Positions 49,427-62,039 of a stretch of 64,000 nt of DNA are shown piece by piece (position 1 is the first letter of the stretch; each line of letters begins with the position of its first letter). The stretch covers positions 620,001 through 684,000 of the forward strand of contig CAVOGA010000003.1 in the NCBI GenBank assembly GCA_963695135.1, written 5' to 3'. The notes under the pieces were generated by a model, which was given only the letters and a program-made list of their open reading frames with translations, was not told where the DNA came from and did not search any database. The stretch comes from Marinihelvus sp963695135. GTDB taxonomy: Bacteria; Pseudomonadota; Gammaproteobacteria; Xanthomonadales; SZUA-36. A program made the position numbers and the translations under genes.

Positions 49427-51465
49427 ATGCACCTGACTCGACGTCTTCGCCTGGCGTCCTTGCCCCTGGCCCTGCTTGCAGGAACCAGCATGGCGGACCC
49501 CATTTCCATCGAATCCATCGCCCGGGAGCCTTCGATCCGCTCCGTGTCCATGAGTATCGATGGCACCCAGATCTCCGCCATCATTGCCGCACCCGGTTCC
49601 GACTACCGGGAAACGGCCCTTGCCACCTGGGATCTTGACAATTTCGACAAGGGCCCGGTGATTACACCCAGTGGCGACAAGATGAAATTTATCGGCGCCC
49701 GGGAATTGAAAGCCGGCAAAACCAGCGTCGTCGGACGCCAGGAACTGACCGGCGCCCTCGGGGGCTGTGCCGAGGGCAACGCCATCGGCTCCGAGGCAAC
49801 CTTCATCGTCAAGAACTACCTGACGGACAGCACCCATTCGGATTTTGAGCCGGCGTTCGAGTCCGGAGAACGCATGAGGGGCGTGAGCGAGAGGACCAAG
49901 CGCTGCGCGGAACTCAACACCAGCGCCAGGCTGGTCAGCGCGCTGCCGCTGGACCCGACACGGGTCATTATCAGCCGCACGGATATGGTCACCTTTGTTG
50001 GGAATTTCTATTTCTACGATGTGACAACGGAGCGGACCGAACTGCTGTTCAGGGGTAACCCCGAATCGACCGCCGGCCTGTTTGATGACCGCACCGGGAA
50101 CTGCTCACCCGCACCGACCTCGAGTACTTCGGTGACAACGAATACAAGCAGACCGTTCTGATTCGTGACCCTAAAACCGACGAATTCGAGGTGCACGACA
50201 AGCTGACCACCATGCTCACGGACCGGAACCAGCTCAGATTATTGAGCGGGATGAAGAAACCGGCAAATATTACGTGCTGACCGACAAGTTTTCCGACCTG
50301 GTGCAGATCTGGATGTACGACGCGCAAACCCGCGAATTCGATGCTGAGCCGCTGCTGGCCCATCCGCAATTCAACGTGGCGGGTCTGAGCTTTGGCTACC
50401 AGCCGAGCAATTTCAACAAGATCATCGCCTATACCATCGAAGGTCCGGATTTTGAGACGACCTATATCGATCCGGATATGGGCGCGATTCACGCCGGCCT
50501 GCAACAGGTCTACAAGGGCCAGAACATCAGTCTGCAGGCCTATAACAACGATCTGTCCCGAATCCTGTTCACGACCGAGAGCAATAAAAACCCGCGAACC
50601 TATCATTTGCTGCAGGACCGCAAGACGGTCAAGACCATCGGCAGTGAGCGCCCCTGGATCAATCCGGAAGACCTCGGCGAACAGCGCTGGATCACCTATA
50701 CGGCCCGCGACGGCATGAAGATACCGGCGATCCTTGACCTGCCCGCCGGCTATGACAAGGAAACAGACGGCCCGATACCGCTGGTCGTGAACCCGCACGG
50801 CGGTCCCTGGGCGCGCGACTACACCGGCTGGGACAGTCTCCGGCTGGGTTCCTTTCCTGACCTCGCGCGGCTACGCCGTGCTGCGCCCGCAGTACCGCGG
50901 CAGCACGGGGCTCGGGCGACAGCTCTGGACTGCGGGCGATGCGCAGTGGGGGCTGAAGATGCAGGAAGACAAGGATGACGGCGCGCAGTACCTGGTCGAA
51001 CAGGGTATTGCCGACCCGGACAATATGCTGATCTTTGGCTACTCGTACGGTGGATTTGCTGCAGCGGCCGCCTCCGTGCTTCCGGACAGCCCCTATCGCT
51101 GCGCCATTTCGGGCGCGCCGGTTACCGATCTGGGTCGCATTGGCAACAACTGGAGCCGAAACCGCGTACAGCGTGCGCTGCAGGGTGTGACCGTCAAGGG
51201 CATGGACCCGATGGAAAACACCGGGAAGGTGCATATGCCGGTGCTGCTGTACGTGGGCAGCCGTGACGTTCGCACCCCGAGTTTCCATGCGGAGAACTTC
51301 TACAACGCGATCAAGGACAAGGTCCCGGCGCGTTACGAGTTGATCGAAGATATGCCGCACTCGCTGCCCTGGTACTACCGTCACCATGAGCAGACCCTCA
51401 CCCTCATCGAGGATTTCCTCGAGCAGGAATGCGGCATGCCCCAGATGACCGTAGCCAGTAATTAA
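49427..51465 (+). CDS. S9-family prolyl oligopeptidase-like peptidase, frameshifted
   Basis: About 679 residues after correction, exported (signal MHLTRRLRLASLPLALLAGTSMA). A beta-propeller-like N-terminal half is followed by the alpha/beta hydrolase domain with VNPHGGPWARD, LRPQYRGSTGLG, the serine nucleophile in FGYSYGGFAAAAA, the aspartate in YVGSRDVRTP and the histidine near DMPHSLPW. Frame changes are near 50097 and 50232 (each a missing base) and 50848 (an extra base). It has its own ribosome-binding site (gagg) and a terminator, so it is a single-gene unit. It probably trims peptides taken in by the upstream receptor. Confidence 0.86.
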
Positions 51466-51475
51466 GCTCCAGAAC

Positions 51476-51505
51476 ACCGCCCCCGTCTCCGGGGGCGGTT
51501 TTTTT
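51476..51505 (+). terminator. Intrinsic terminator after the S9 peptidase
   Basis: accgccccc pairs with gggggcggt around a gtctcc loop, followed by seven T bases. It begins ten bases after the peptidase stop. Confidence 0.88.
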
Positions 51506-51558
51506 GTCCGCATGATTCCGGGTTCACCGGCTTGCCCGCCCCCTGTAGCCTCCCTGTG

Positions 51559-52414
51559 ATGCATACCGACACATTGAAAAACCGCCGCTTTGCCATGGTC
51601 GACGTGTTTGCGGAGACGCCCTTTTCCGGCAACCCGCTGCCCGTCGTCATCGATGCAGAAGGCCTGGATACCGAGGCCATGATGCGCATCACCCGCTGGT
51701 TCAACCAGTCGGAAACCACCTTTCTGCTGCCGCCGGAGAACCCCCGGGCGGACTACCGGGTGCGCATCTTCACGCTGGAACGCGAGTTGCCCTTTGCCGG
51801 CCACCCGACCCTCGGCAGCTGCCGGGTATGGCTTGACCAGGGGGGACAGCCGGCCGGCCGGGACATCGTGCAGGAATGCGGACTTGGCCTGCTGCCGGTC
51901 CGGGCCTCGGAGAACTTGCTGAGCCTGGCGGCGCCGCCACTGCTCAAAAGCGGGTCCGTGGACAGGGCGTGTTTCCAGGAAATCACCCGGGTGCTGAATC
52001 TCGCTGAAGAAGATATCCAGGAGATGACCTGGGCGGACAACGGTCCCGGCTGGATTGCGGTCCAGCTGGAATCCGCTGAAGCCGTGCTGGCGCTGCAGCC
52101 CGCGCGTCACCATGACCGCCGGCTGGAAATCGGCGTGATCGGCGCGTACCCGGCCGGGCACGAATTTGCCTACGAGGTGCGCACCTTTTTCAGCGATGCG
52201 CACGGTAACCTGCTGGAAGACCCGGTCACCGGCAGCTTCAACGCCTCAGCCGCGCAGTGGCAGTTGGCAGTCGGGCCGCGTAAAAAGCCCCTACCTGGCC
52301 CACCAGGGCCGGTGCCTGGGCCGCTCCGGCCGCATTCACGTGTTTGAAGCCGACGGGGAGACCTGGATCGGCGGGGCAGTCCAGCGCATTGTCAGCGGCA
52401 CCATCACGGCCTGA
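51559..52414 (+). CDS. PhzF-family isomerase-like protein, frameshifted
   Basis: About 284 residues once one extra base in the aaaaagcccc stretch (about 52280) is removed. It has the PhzF/DapF fold pattern: AMVDVFAETPFSGNPLPVV, the catalytic glutamate region FNQSETTFLLPP, the RIFTLERELPFAGHPTLGS motif, and DPVTGSFNASAA. PhzF itself isomerises a phenazine precursor, but most family members are unassigned and no other phz genes are here. It may act on a small amino acid-like compound, consistent with the peptide-use context. Confidence 0.87.
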
Positions 52415-52466
52415 ACACTTCGGTCAAAATTGATTGAAAGGCAACTACAGCTGAATTTTTTTGAAG

Positions 52467-52526
52467 GGGAAACCTTTGGATAATTAAGCGGCTACTTGCG
52501 CCGCCAATTCCCTGGAAGGTTTTCCC
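52467..52526 (+). promoter_or_regulatory. Possible leader hairpin masking the DUF2490 ribosome-binding site
   Basis: GGGAAACCTTT (52467-52477) can pair, with one bulged T, to AAGGTTTTCCC (52516-52526), which contains part of the GGAAGG Shine-Dalgarno and ends at the ATG. A second small stem (gcggc 52488-52492, gccgc 52500-52504) sits inside. The arrangement could limit translation. Confidence 0.35.
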
Positions 52527-53225
52527 ATGAAACAAGCCATCGCCGCACTCCTGTGTGTCACCTCCCTGCTGCTGGCCCCCCGGGCATCCGCCCAGGTCGA
52601 TGAAGACCAGCTGGGCGCCTGGTACATGTATTTCTGGGGAAAACGCCTGGACAACAGTCGCTGGGGCTTCCAGGGCGATGCCCAGTGGCGCAACTGGGAC
52701 CTCGGCGGCGACCTTGAGCAACTGCTCCTGCGTGGCGGCGTGACCTACACGCCGGAGAACACGAATATCCTGCTCACCCTGGGCTACGCGTACGTTGAGA
52801 GCGGTGAATTTGACGGCAACGGCATCACCGCCCGGGAAAACCGGACCTACCAGGAGGCGCTGATTCCGCAGAAACTGGGTGAACGGATCTACCTGCGTCA
52901 CCGCCTGCGTTACGAGCAGCGCTGGGTCGACGGCCAGGACTTTCGCTCGCGCTTCCGCTACGCCCTGTTCATGGATATCCCGCTCAACCGCACGGACCTC
53001 AAGGCCGGCGCCTGGTACCTGGCCTTCTACAACGAGGTGTTCCTGAACATCGGGGAGAGTATCGGCAACGGCCGCACCGTGGACACCTTCGACAGGGACC
53101 GGCTGTACGGCGCCTTCGGCTATTCGATCAGCGACAGCCTGCGGGTCCAGGGCGGCTACATGTACCAGTGGTCCGAGGCGGTCGACAAGGGTCAGCTCCA
53201 GCTCAGCCTGCACCAGGCCTGGTAG
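52527..53225 (+). CDS. DUF2490-family outer-membrane-associated protein
   Basis: A 232-residue exported protein with a signal peptide ending LLLAPRASA and the DUF2490 pattern of alternating strands (LGAWYMYFWGKRL, RHRLRYEQRW, GAWYLAFYNEVFLN) that suggests a small beta-barrel, ending QLSLHQAW. The family's function is unknown; members lie in the outer membrane of many Bacteroidetes and Proteobacteria. A possible hairpin covers the ribosome-binding site. It is flanked by PhzF and M14 genes on the same strand. Confidence 0.83.
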   Translation: MKQAIAALLCVTSLLLAPRASAQVDEDQLGAWYMYFWGKRLDNSRWGFQGDAQWRNWDLGGDLEQLLLRGGVTYTPENTNILLTLGYAYVESGEFDGNGITARENRTYQEALIPQKLGERIYLRHRLRYEQRWVDGQDFRSRFRYALFMDIPLNRTDLKAGAWYLAFYNEVFLNIGESIGNGRTVDTFDRDRLYGAFGYSISDSLRVQGGYMYQWSEAVDKGQLQLSLHQAW

Positions 53226-53333
53226 GCGGCACCATTAATGCAACGGCCGGCCACGCCCGGCCGGCCGGTCTTCATTTGCATTACGCGCGCATTCCGCTAT
53301 GGTTCCGCGCTGAACCTGATTGGAGATGCCGGT

Positions 53334-55990
53334 ATGCAGCGAGTGCTTTGGGTCCTTTGTCTTGCCCTGCTTGTTCTTAACCCCCGGGCGCAGGCGGCGG
53401 CTGATGTCGACGGACCCGTCGACCCGCGCAGCGCGGACCTGGTCATGTTTCCCCCGGAAACAACCTACGACGCCAACATCCCCACCCCCGCTGAATTTCT
53501 CGGTTTTGAACTGGGGCGGCACCCGGTGCGGGTTCACCAGATGGCGGAATATCTGCAGCAACTGGCCGGGCTGAGTGACCGGCTGAGCATCGAGACCATC
53601 GGGTACAGCCACGAGCGCCGGCCGATCCTGTTCCTGGTGGCCACCAGCCCGGACAACCACCAGCGCCTGGACGAGATTCAACGCCAGCACGTGGCGCTCA
53701 GCGAGCCGGACCAGGACCAGGCAATCAGTGACGATATGCCGGTGGTCACCTGGCTGAACTATGGCGTGCATGGCGCCGAATCCAGCGGTCTGGACTCGGT
53801 ATTGCCCGTGGTCTACCAGCTCGCCGCCGCCCGGGACCCGGAAACGGAACGGCTGCTCAGCGAAAGCGTGATCCTGATCACCGCCGTGTTCAACCCGGAC
53901 GGCCACGCCAACCGCATCAGCTGGTTTGACCGCTACGGTGGCGAGCAGATCATCGCCAACCCGGATCACGCGGAGCACCGTTATGACTGGGGAACCGCAC
54001 GCACCAACCACTACGGGTTCGACCTGAACCGCCAGTGGCTGCTCCTGACCCAGCCGGAACCGCGCGCCTGGATGGCGAAATGGCACGCCTGGCGCCCCAA
54101 CCTCACCGTGGACTACCACGAGATGGGCAGCAACTCGACCTACTACTTTCACCCCGGTGTGCGCACGCGCACCAACCCGCTGGTGCCGGACGAGGCGGAA
54201 ACCCTGATGGCGCAGACTGCCGCCCGCTCGGAAGCCTTCCTGGACAGCGAGGCGCGCCTGTATTTCCACGGCGAGCAATTCGACAACTTCTACATCGGCA
54301 AGGGTTCGACCTTTCCCCTGGTCAACGGCGGCATCGGCGTGCTGTTCGAGGCCGGCGCCGCCCTGGGCCGGGAAATCGAGACGCCCAACGGGCTGCGCAC
54401 CTACCGGGAAAACATCCGCAAGCACTTCATGACCAGTATCGCCAGCGCGCAATCCGCCGTGGACCTGCGCCGCGAATACCTCCAGTACCAGAAGACGTTT
54501 TACGCCGACGCGCTCAAAGCGGGTCGCGATGCACGCCCGCGGGCTGGGTGGTCACCGCCGAGGGCGACCAGGCCCGGCTGCACTACTTCGCCGACCTGCT
54601 CTCCCGCCACCGCATCGCCACCTACCGGCTCAGGGAAGACCTCAAACTTGATGGATCCACCTTCCGGGCAAGGGAATCCCTGCTCATCCCCGCCGCGCAG
54701 CCCCAGTACACGCTGATCCGCAGCCTGTTCGAAGCACCGACCGAATTCGAGGACAACACCTTTTACGACGTGTCCAGCTGGACCCTGCCGCCCGCTTTCG
54801 GACTGCCGTCCGCTGCCCTGGGCAAACGGTCCCTGGGCGATGTGCTTGGTGAGGCCTGGGTGCCGGCACTGCCGACGGCCAGCCCGCCGCCGGAAGCAGG
54901 CTACGGCTATCTTTTCGAGTGGGACAGCTACTACGCGCCGCGGGCGCTGAACCGGCTGCTGGAGGCCGGCGTGATGGCGCGGGCCGCCCTCAAGCCGTCC
55001 AGCCTGACCACCTCGGAAGGGGTCCGCGATTTTGGTCGCGGCGCCGTGTTCATTCCTTTCGACCGGCAAACGGTGACCCGTGAGACCATCCATGAACTGG
55101 TGGCTGCCGCGGCGGAGCAGGACGGTATCGAGGTGCACGCGATAGAGCGTGGCGTCAGCGCCACGGGCACGCGCGGCATTGACGCCGGCGGTCCGAGCTT
55201 TGCACCCCTCGCAGCGCCGGAAATCCTGCTGGTAACCGGCCCGGAGACCAGCACCTACGACGGCGGCGAGATCTGGCACCTGCTCGACTACCGCATGCAC
55301 ATTCCCCTCACCCTGCGGGATCGCGACGAGCTGGATTCCATCGACTGGAACCGCTACACGCACATCGTTTTTCCCGGCGGCGACTGGGAGGGTTTCGAAC
55401 CCGCCTTCGGTGACCGGCTGCGCCAGTGGGTGAAGGAAGGCGGCACGGTGGTCGGCCTTCGCGAAGCGGCTCCCTGGCTGCGGCTGCAGACGCTGGACTG
55501 GAGCCCCGAGGTGCCGCCCGGCGATATCGTGGCGGCAGAAACGCCTGACGACGGCGACTGCGGACCAGGAAGAGGACACGCGACTGAACGCATCGCCTAC
55601 GAGGACATGGAGGCGACGGAGGTCAAGGACCTGCTGCGCGGCGCCATTTTCCGGGGCGACCTGGACTTCACGCATCCGCTGGGTTTTGGCTATGACAACC
55701 GCGAAATCTTCCTGCACAAGAACCTGCCGGAGGTGATGCAGCGGCCGCAGAACCCGTTCGCCGTGGTCATCCAGTACACGCAGCAGCCACTGTACGCCGG
55801 CTATGCCTCCGCTGAGAACATCGAGGCACTGGCCGGCACGCCGGCGCTGGTGGCCGAGCGCTCGGGTGCGGGCAGCGTGGTGCTGTTTGCGGACAACCCG
55901 AATTTTCGCGGCTACTGGTACGGCACCAACAAGCTGTTCCTCAACAGCCTGTTCTTCAGCCGCCTGTTCGAGGCGCCCTCGGAGCCGTAA
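53334..55990 (+). CDS. M14-family zinc carboxypeptidase with C-terminal GATase-like domain, frameshifted
   Basis: About 885 residues after restoring one missing C at 54537-54539. A signal peptide (MQRVLWVLCLALLVLNPRAQA) is followed by the M14 catalytic domain, with zinc ligands in NYGVHGAESSG (His and Glu about 146 and 149) and the third ligand in DYHEMGSN (about 261). The C-terminal 350 residues resemble a class I glutamine-amidotransferase fold (EILLVTGPETSTYDGG, HIVFPGGDWEGF). A local frame change and return at about 55550-55595 may scramble 12 residues. Secreted peptidase of the peptide-use block. Confidence 0.85.
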
Positions 55991-56070
55991 TTAACCGGCT
56001 CCGGCAGGTTTGCAGGGGCCGCAACAGGGGTCTAAACTCGATGGGACTGAAAAGCCATTGAGTCAACCAC

Positions 56071-56535
56071 TTGGAGCCAGGAGTTAACGAAGCGGTCGCG
56101 TCCGCGCTTGCCGCCCACGCGGGCGAGGACGGGGCGTTGCTGGAAATCCTGCACCAGGTCCAGGCCTCGGTCGGTTTTATCCCCCCCGAAACGGTGCCCA
56201 TGCTCGGCCGACGCACTGAATCTGAGCCGCGCCGAGATCCAGGGCGTCATCAGTTTCTACCACGATTTCCGCAGCGCGCCGCCGGGCCGCACGGTAATCC
56301 AGGTATGCCGCGCAGAAGCCTGCCAGGCCATGGGCGTGCGCGAACTGGAAGCCCATATCCACGCCCGGCTGGGCATTCACTACCACGAGACCACCCCGGA
56401 CGGACGCTTCACGCTGGAGCCGGTGTATTGCCTGGGCAACTGCGCCTGCACGCCATCGTTGAGGATTGGCGATGCGGTGCATGCGCGCGTGACCCCGGCC
56501 CGCTTTGATGAACTCTGCCCGGCGGAGGATCGGCC

Positions 56536-56539
<4 letters not shown>
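56071..56539 (+). CDS. fdsG: NAD-dependent formate dehydrogenase gamma subunit, frameshifted
   Basis: About 155 residues after removing one extra C near 56204-56206 (restores VPMLADALNLSRAEI). It is the NuoE-like [2Fe-2S] subunit: cysteines in VCRAEACQAMG and CLGNCACTPSL. It passes electrons in the FdsGBA complex between formate and NAD+. The TTG at 56071 gives EPGVNEAVASALAAH; the true start is uncertain. Its stop overlaps the ATG of fdsB by four bases. Head of the formate module. Confidence 0.85.
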
Positions 56540-58068
<1,529 letters not shown>

Positions 58069-58089
58069 CCGGAAGCAAGTAGCCAGCTT

Positions 58090-60939
58090 ATGAGCCAATC
58101 AATCAAGCGCCGCCCCTACCAGCCGCAAGCCGACCTGGGTACACCCGCCGCTGCAGGGCCGCCCGTTGCCCTGACCATTGACGGTCATGAGATCACCGTA
58201 CCTGCGGGTACTTCCCTGCTGCGCGCCGCCGCCCTGGCGGGCGTGAACATCCCGAAACTGTGCGCCACGGACAGCCTCAAGGCCTTCGGCTCCTGCCGCG
58301 TTTGCCTGGTCGAGGTGGAAGGCCGCCGCGGCGCGCCTGCCTCCTGCACCACGCCGGCGGAGGAAGGCATGGTGGTGCGCACGGAATCGGAAAATCTCCA
58401 CAAGCTCCGGCGCAATGTGATCGAACTCTACCTGTCTGACCACCGTCCCCAGGACGGCGTGGAGAACCAGCTGCTGGACCTCGCCGCGGACCTGGGCGTC
58501 AGCGGCTCGCGCTACGACCTTGGCGGCGCCCGCCATGAAGCGCTGCCGGTGGATGACTCGAATCCCTACTTCCGCTTTGACCCCTCGTCGTGCATCGTCT
58601 GCTACCGCTGTGTGCGCGCCTGCGAGGAAACCCAGGGCACCTTCGCCCTGACCGTTGCCGGCCGCGGCTTCGATTCGGTGATTGCCGCCAGCCAGCTGGA
58701 ACCCTTCATGGAGTCGGAATGCGTGTCCTGCGGCGCCTGCGTGGACGCCTGCCCGACCCCGGCGCTGGTTGAGAAATCCGTGCTCGAAGCGGGCCAACCG
58801 GACAGTTACCAGGTCACCACCTGCGCCTACTGCGGCGTCGGTTGTTCCTTCCGGGCCGAACTGCGTGGCGACGAGGTAGTCCGCATGACGCCCTGGAAAG
58901 ACGGCAAGGCCAACGAGGGTCACGCCTGCATCAAGGGGCGTTTCGCCTGGGGTTACGCGACCCACCAGGACCGCATCACCCGGCCGATGATCCGGGACAG
59001 CATCGATGAGCCCTGGCAGGAGGTCAGCTGGGAGGCAGCCATCGACTTTGCCGCGACGCGCTTGCGGGATATCCAGGCCCGCTACGGTATCGACAGCATT
59101 GGCGGCATCACCTCGTCGCGCTGCAGCAACGAGGAAACCTACCTGGTGCAGAAGCTGGTGCGCGCCGGTTTCGGCAACAACAACGTGGATACCTGCGCGC
59201 GCGTTTGCCACTCGCCCACCGGCTATGGCCTGAAAACCACCCTCGGGGAATCCGCCGGCACGCAAACCTTTGCTTCCGTGGCGCATTCTGACGTGATCAT
59301 GATCATCGGCGCCAACCCCACGGACGCACACCCGGTGTTCGCTTCCCGGCTGAAACGCCGGCTGCGTGAAGGCGCGCAGCTGATCGTTGTCGATCCTCGC
59401 GAGATTGAGCTGGTCAGCGGGCCCGCATGTAAAGGCCGCCTATCACCTGCAGCTGCGCCCCGGTTCCAACGTGGCCTTCGCCAACGCCATGGCCCACGCG
59501 ATTCTCGACGCGGGCCTGGAAGACCGGGAATTTATCGAGGCACGCTGCGAAATGCCGTCTTTCGAGGCCTGGCGTGAATTTATCCTGCGCGAGGAAAACT
59601 CGCCGGAAGCGCTGGAAGACGACCACGGGCATTCCCGCGGCAACCCTGCGCGCCGCCGCCGAATGCTTCGGCAGCGCCGGCAACGGCTCCATCTACTACG
59701 GACTGGGCGTCAGCGAACACACCCAGGGTTCGACCATGGTCATGGGCATCGCCAACCTGGCCATGCTGACCGGCAACCTGGGACGCGAGGGCGTGGGGGT
59801 CAATCCGCTTGCGGGGACAGAACAACGTGCAGGGGTCCTGTGACATGGGCTCCTTCCCCCACGAACTGCCCGGTTACCGTCATGTTTCCGACGACGCGGT
59901 CCGCGCACAGTTTGAAAACGAGTGGGGTGTGACCCTGCAGCGGGAGCCGGGCCTGCGCATCCCCAACATGTTCGACGCCGCCGTGGCGGGTCACTTCAAG
60001 GCCCTCTACTGCCAGGGCGAGGACGTGGCCCAGTCAGACCCGGACACACACCACGTGGACGCGGCGCTGCGCTCGCTGGAGTGCCTGATTGTGCAGGACC
60101 TGTTCCTGAACGAAACCGCGCGCTATGCGCACGTGTTCCTGCCCGGCTCTTCGTTCCTGGAAAAGAACGGCACCTTCACCAATGCCGAACGGCGCATCTC
60201 GCCGGTGCGCAAGGTGATCGAGCCGCTGGCCGGTTACGAAGACTGGGAGGTTACGCAACTGCTGGCCAATGCGCTGGGCTACCCGATGAGCTACGAACAT
60301 CCTTCGGAAATCATGGACGAAATCGCACGCCTGACCCCCACCTTCCAGGGCGTCAGCTATGCCAGGCTGGACAAACTGGGCAGCGTCCAGTGGCCCTGCA
60401 ACGAGGAAGCGCCGGAAGGCACGCCGACCATGCACAGCCTGGAAATGGTGCGCGGCAAGGGCTATTTCGCCATCACCGGCTTCGTGCCCACGCCGGAGCG
60501 CACGACCCGCAAGTTCCCGCTGCTGCTGACCACCGGGCGCATCCTGTCCCAGTACAACGTGGGCGCCCAGACGCGACGGACGGAAAACTCCCGCTGGCAC
60601 GAGGAGGACATGCTCGAAATGCACCCGTCCGATGCAGAGTTCCGCGGTATCCGTGACGGGGACTGGGTCGGCGTCGCATCGCGGGCCGGGGAGACGGTTC
60701 TGCACGCCTTGATCTCAGACCGGGTTCAGCCGGGGGTGGTCTACACGACCTTCCATTTCCCCCTCACCGGGGCCAACGTCGTGACGACCGACAACTCGGA
60801 CTGGGCCACCAACTGCCCGGAATACAAGGTCACCGCGGTGCAGGTCACGCGGGTAACCCAGCCTTCCGAGTGGCAACGTGAATACCAGGCGTTCAGCGAC
60901 CGGCAGGATGCGCTGCTGGCCGAAAGCCGGGACGACTGA
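58090..60939 (+). CDS. fdsA: NAD-dependent formate dehydrogenase alpha subunit (molybdopterin), frameshifted
   Basis: About 948 residues after removing three extra bases (near 59427, 59622 and 59812). Order: a NuoG-like [2Fe-2S] domain (C58, C69, C72, C86), two [4Fe-4S] sites (C168, C171, C174, C178; C211, C214, C217, C221), the molybdopterin-proximal cluster (C245, C248, C252, C280) and the catalytic pair C373-H374 in RVCHSPTGYG, so it uses cysteine, not selenocysteine. Where other FdsA and NuoG proteins have the His-Cys3 cluster motif, this reads SDHRPQDGVENQLLDL and has no cysteine. It oxidises formate to CO2. Confidence 0.92.
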
Positions 60940-60979
60940 TCGCCGGCGCGACCAGAATCGGCACCGGTACCAGTAATCC

Positions 60980-61816
60980 ATGAGCGGGCCCACAGCCATC
61001 GCACCCCTCCAGCGCTGGAGCGGCGGTTCGCCGGACATGCCGCAGGAGCGGCTCCGTGAGGACGAGGACCTGGTCGCCGCCGAAGTACCGGTCGCCCTGA
61101 GCTACAACCGCCAGCCGCACGTGGTCATGATGACCACCCCCCGGGACCTGGAGGACTTCGCCCTGGGCTTCAGCCTCACCGAGGGCCTGATCGAGAGCGC
61201 CGCGGAGTTGCTCAGCTGCCGGCTCATTCCCAGGAGCGAGGGTATCGAGGTAGCGCTTACCGTGAATGAGGACGCCGCGGAGCGAATCCAGCGGCGCCGC
61301 CGGAACCTGACCGGACGCACGGGCTGTGGCCTCTGCGGGGCGGAGCGCCTGGAACAGGCGGTGCGCATTCCGCCGAGCGTACCCCGGGCCCTGCAAGTGA
61401 GCCACCGGGTCCTGCAAAAGGCGCTGGCCGCGCTGAGCGCACAGCAGCCGCTGCAGGCCGCCACCGGCGCGGTCCACGCGGCCGCCTGGTGCCTGGCGGA
61501 CGGCACACTGCACCTGGTGCGCGAAGATGTGGGTCGCCACAATGCGCTGGATAAACTGATCGGCGCCCTGACCCGGGCCGGGGGACGGCCGGAACCCGGA
61601 TTCCTGCTCGTCTCCAGCCGCGCCAGCTACGAGATGGTGCAAAAAGCCGCCAGCGTTGGCATGGAACTGCTGATGGCAGTCTCCGCGCCCACCAGCCTGG
61701 CGATTGAACTGGCGCAGGACTGCGGCCTGACCCTGGTCGGTTTTGCACGGCCGGGGCGGCATAATGTTTATACGGCGCCCGGGCGGCTCGCATCGCAGGA
61801 TGAACAGCATGGGTGA
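60980..61816 (+). CDS. fdhD: Formate dehydrogenase accessory sulfurtransferase FdhD
   Basis: A 278-residue protein that transfers sulfur from IscS to the bis-MGD cofactor of formate dehydrogenase, without which the enzyme is inactive. The two essential cysteines are in TGCGLCGAER and the family blocks EVPVALSYNRQP, DVGRHNALDKLIG and VSSRASYEMVQKAASVG are intact. It lies between fdsA and fdsD and overlaps fdsD by eight bases. Confidence 0.94.
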   Translation: MSGPTAIAPLQRWSGGSPDMPQERLREDEDLVAAEVPVALSYNRQPHVVMMTTPRDLEDFALGFSLTEGLIESAAELLSCRLIPRSEGIEVALTVNEDAAERIQRRRRNLTGRTGCGLCGAERLEQAVRIPPSVPRALQVSHRVLQKALAALSAQQPLQAATGAVHAAAWCLADGTLHLVREDVGRHNALDKLIGALTRAGGRPEPGFLLVSSRASYEMVQKAASVGMELLMAVSAPTSLAIELAQDCGLTLVGFARPGRHNVYTAPGRLASQDEQHG

Positions 61817-62039
61817 ACATCATTCAAATGACCGGGAACTCGAGCATCTCGTTCAGATGCTGGGTGACATCGAACGCAACCTGGCCTTCAACAAGGATGC
61901 AGAAGATCGCATCGCGGACCACCTGCAGAAATTCTGGGCGCCCAGCATGCGCCAGCGCATTCTCGCCTTTGCAGCGAGCGACGAAAGCACACTGTCCGAG
62001 CTGTCCCGGTCCGCCCTCAGGAGGCTTGCCGACCGGTGA
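61809..62039 (+). CDS. fdsD: Formate dehydrogenase delta subunit
   Basis: A 76-residue helical protein with the FdsD pattern: LVQMLGDIERNLAFNKDAED, ADHLQKFWAPSMRQRIL. In Rhodobacter capsulatus FdsD is needed for assembly of the FdsABG complex. The ATG at 61809, preceded by GCAGGA, was chosen over 61800. It overlaps fdhD at its start and the mobA GTG at its stop. Confidence 0.87.
   Translation: MGEHHSNDRELEHLVQMLGDIERNLAFNKDAEDRIADHLQKFWAPSMRQRILAFAASDESTLSELSRSALRRLADR

Noticed and set aside
59840..59845. TGA in fdsA as a selenocysteine codon
   Set aside because: The TGA is read only in the shifted frame; the catalytic residue is C373 far upstream, and removing one base at 59812 restores the reading.
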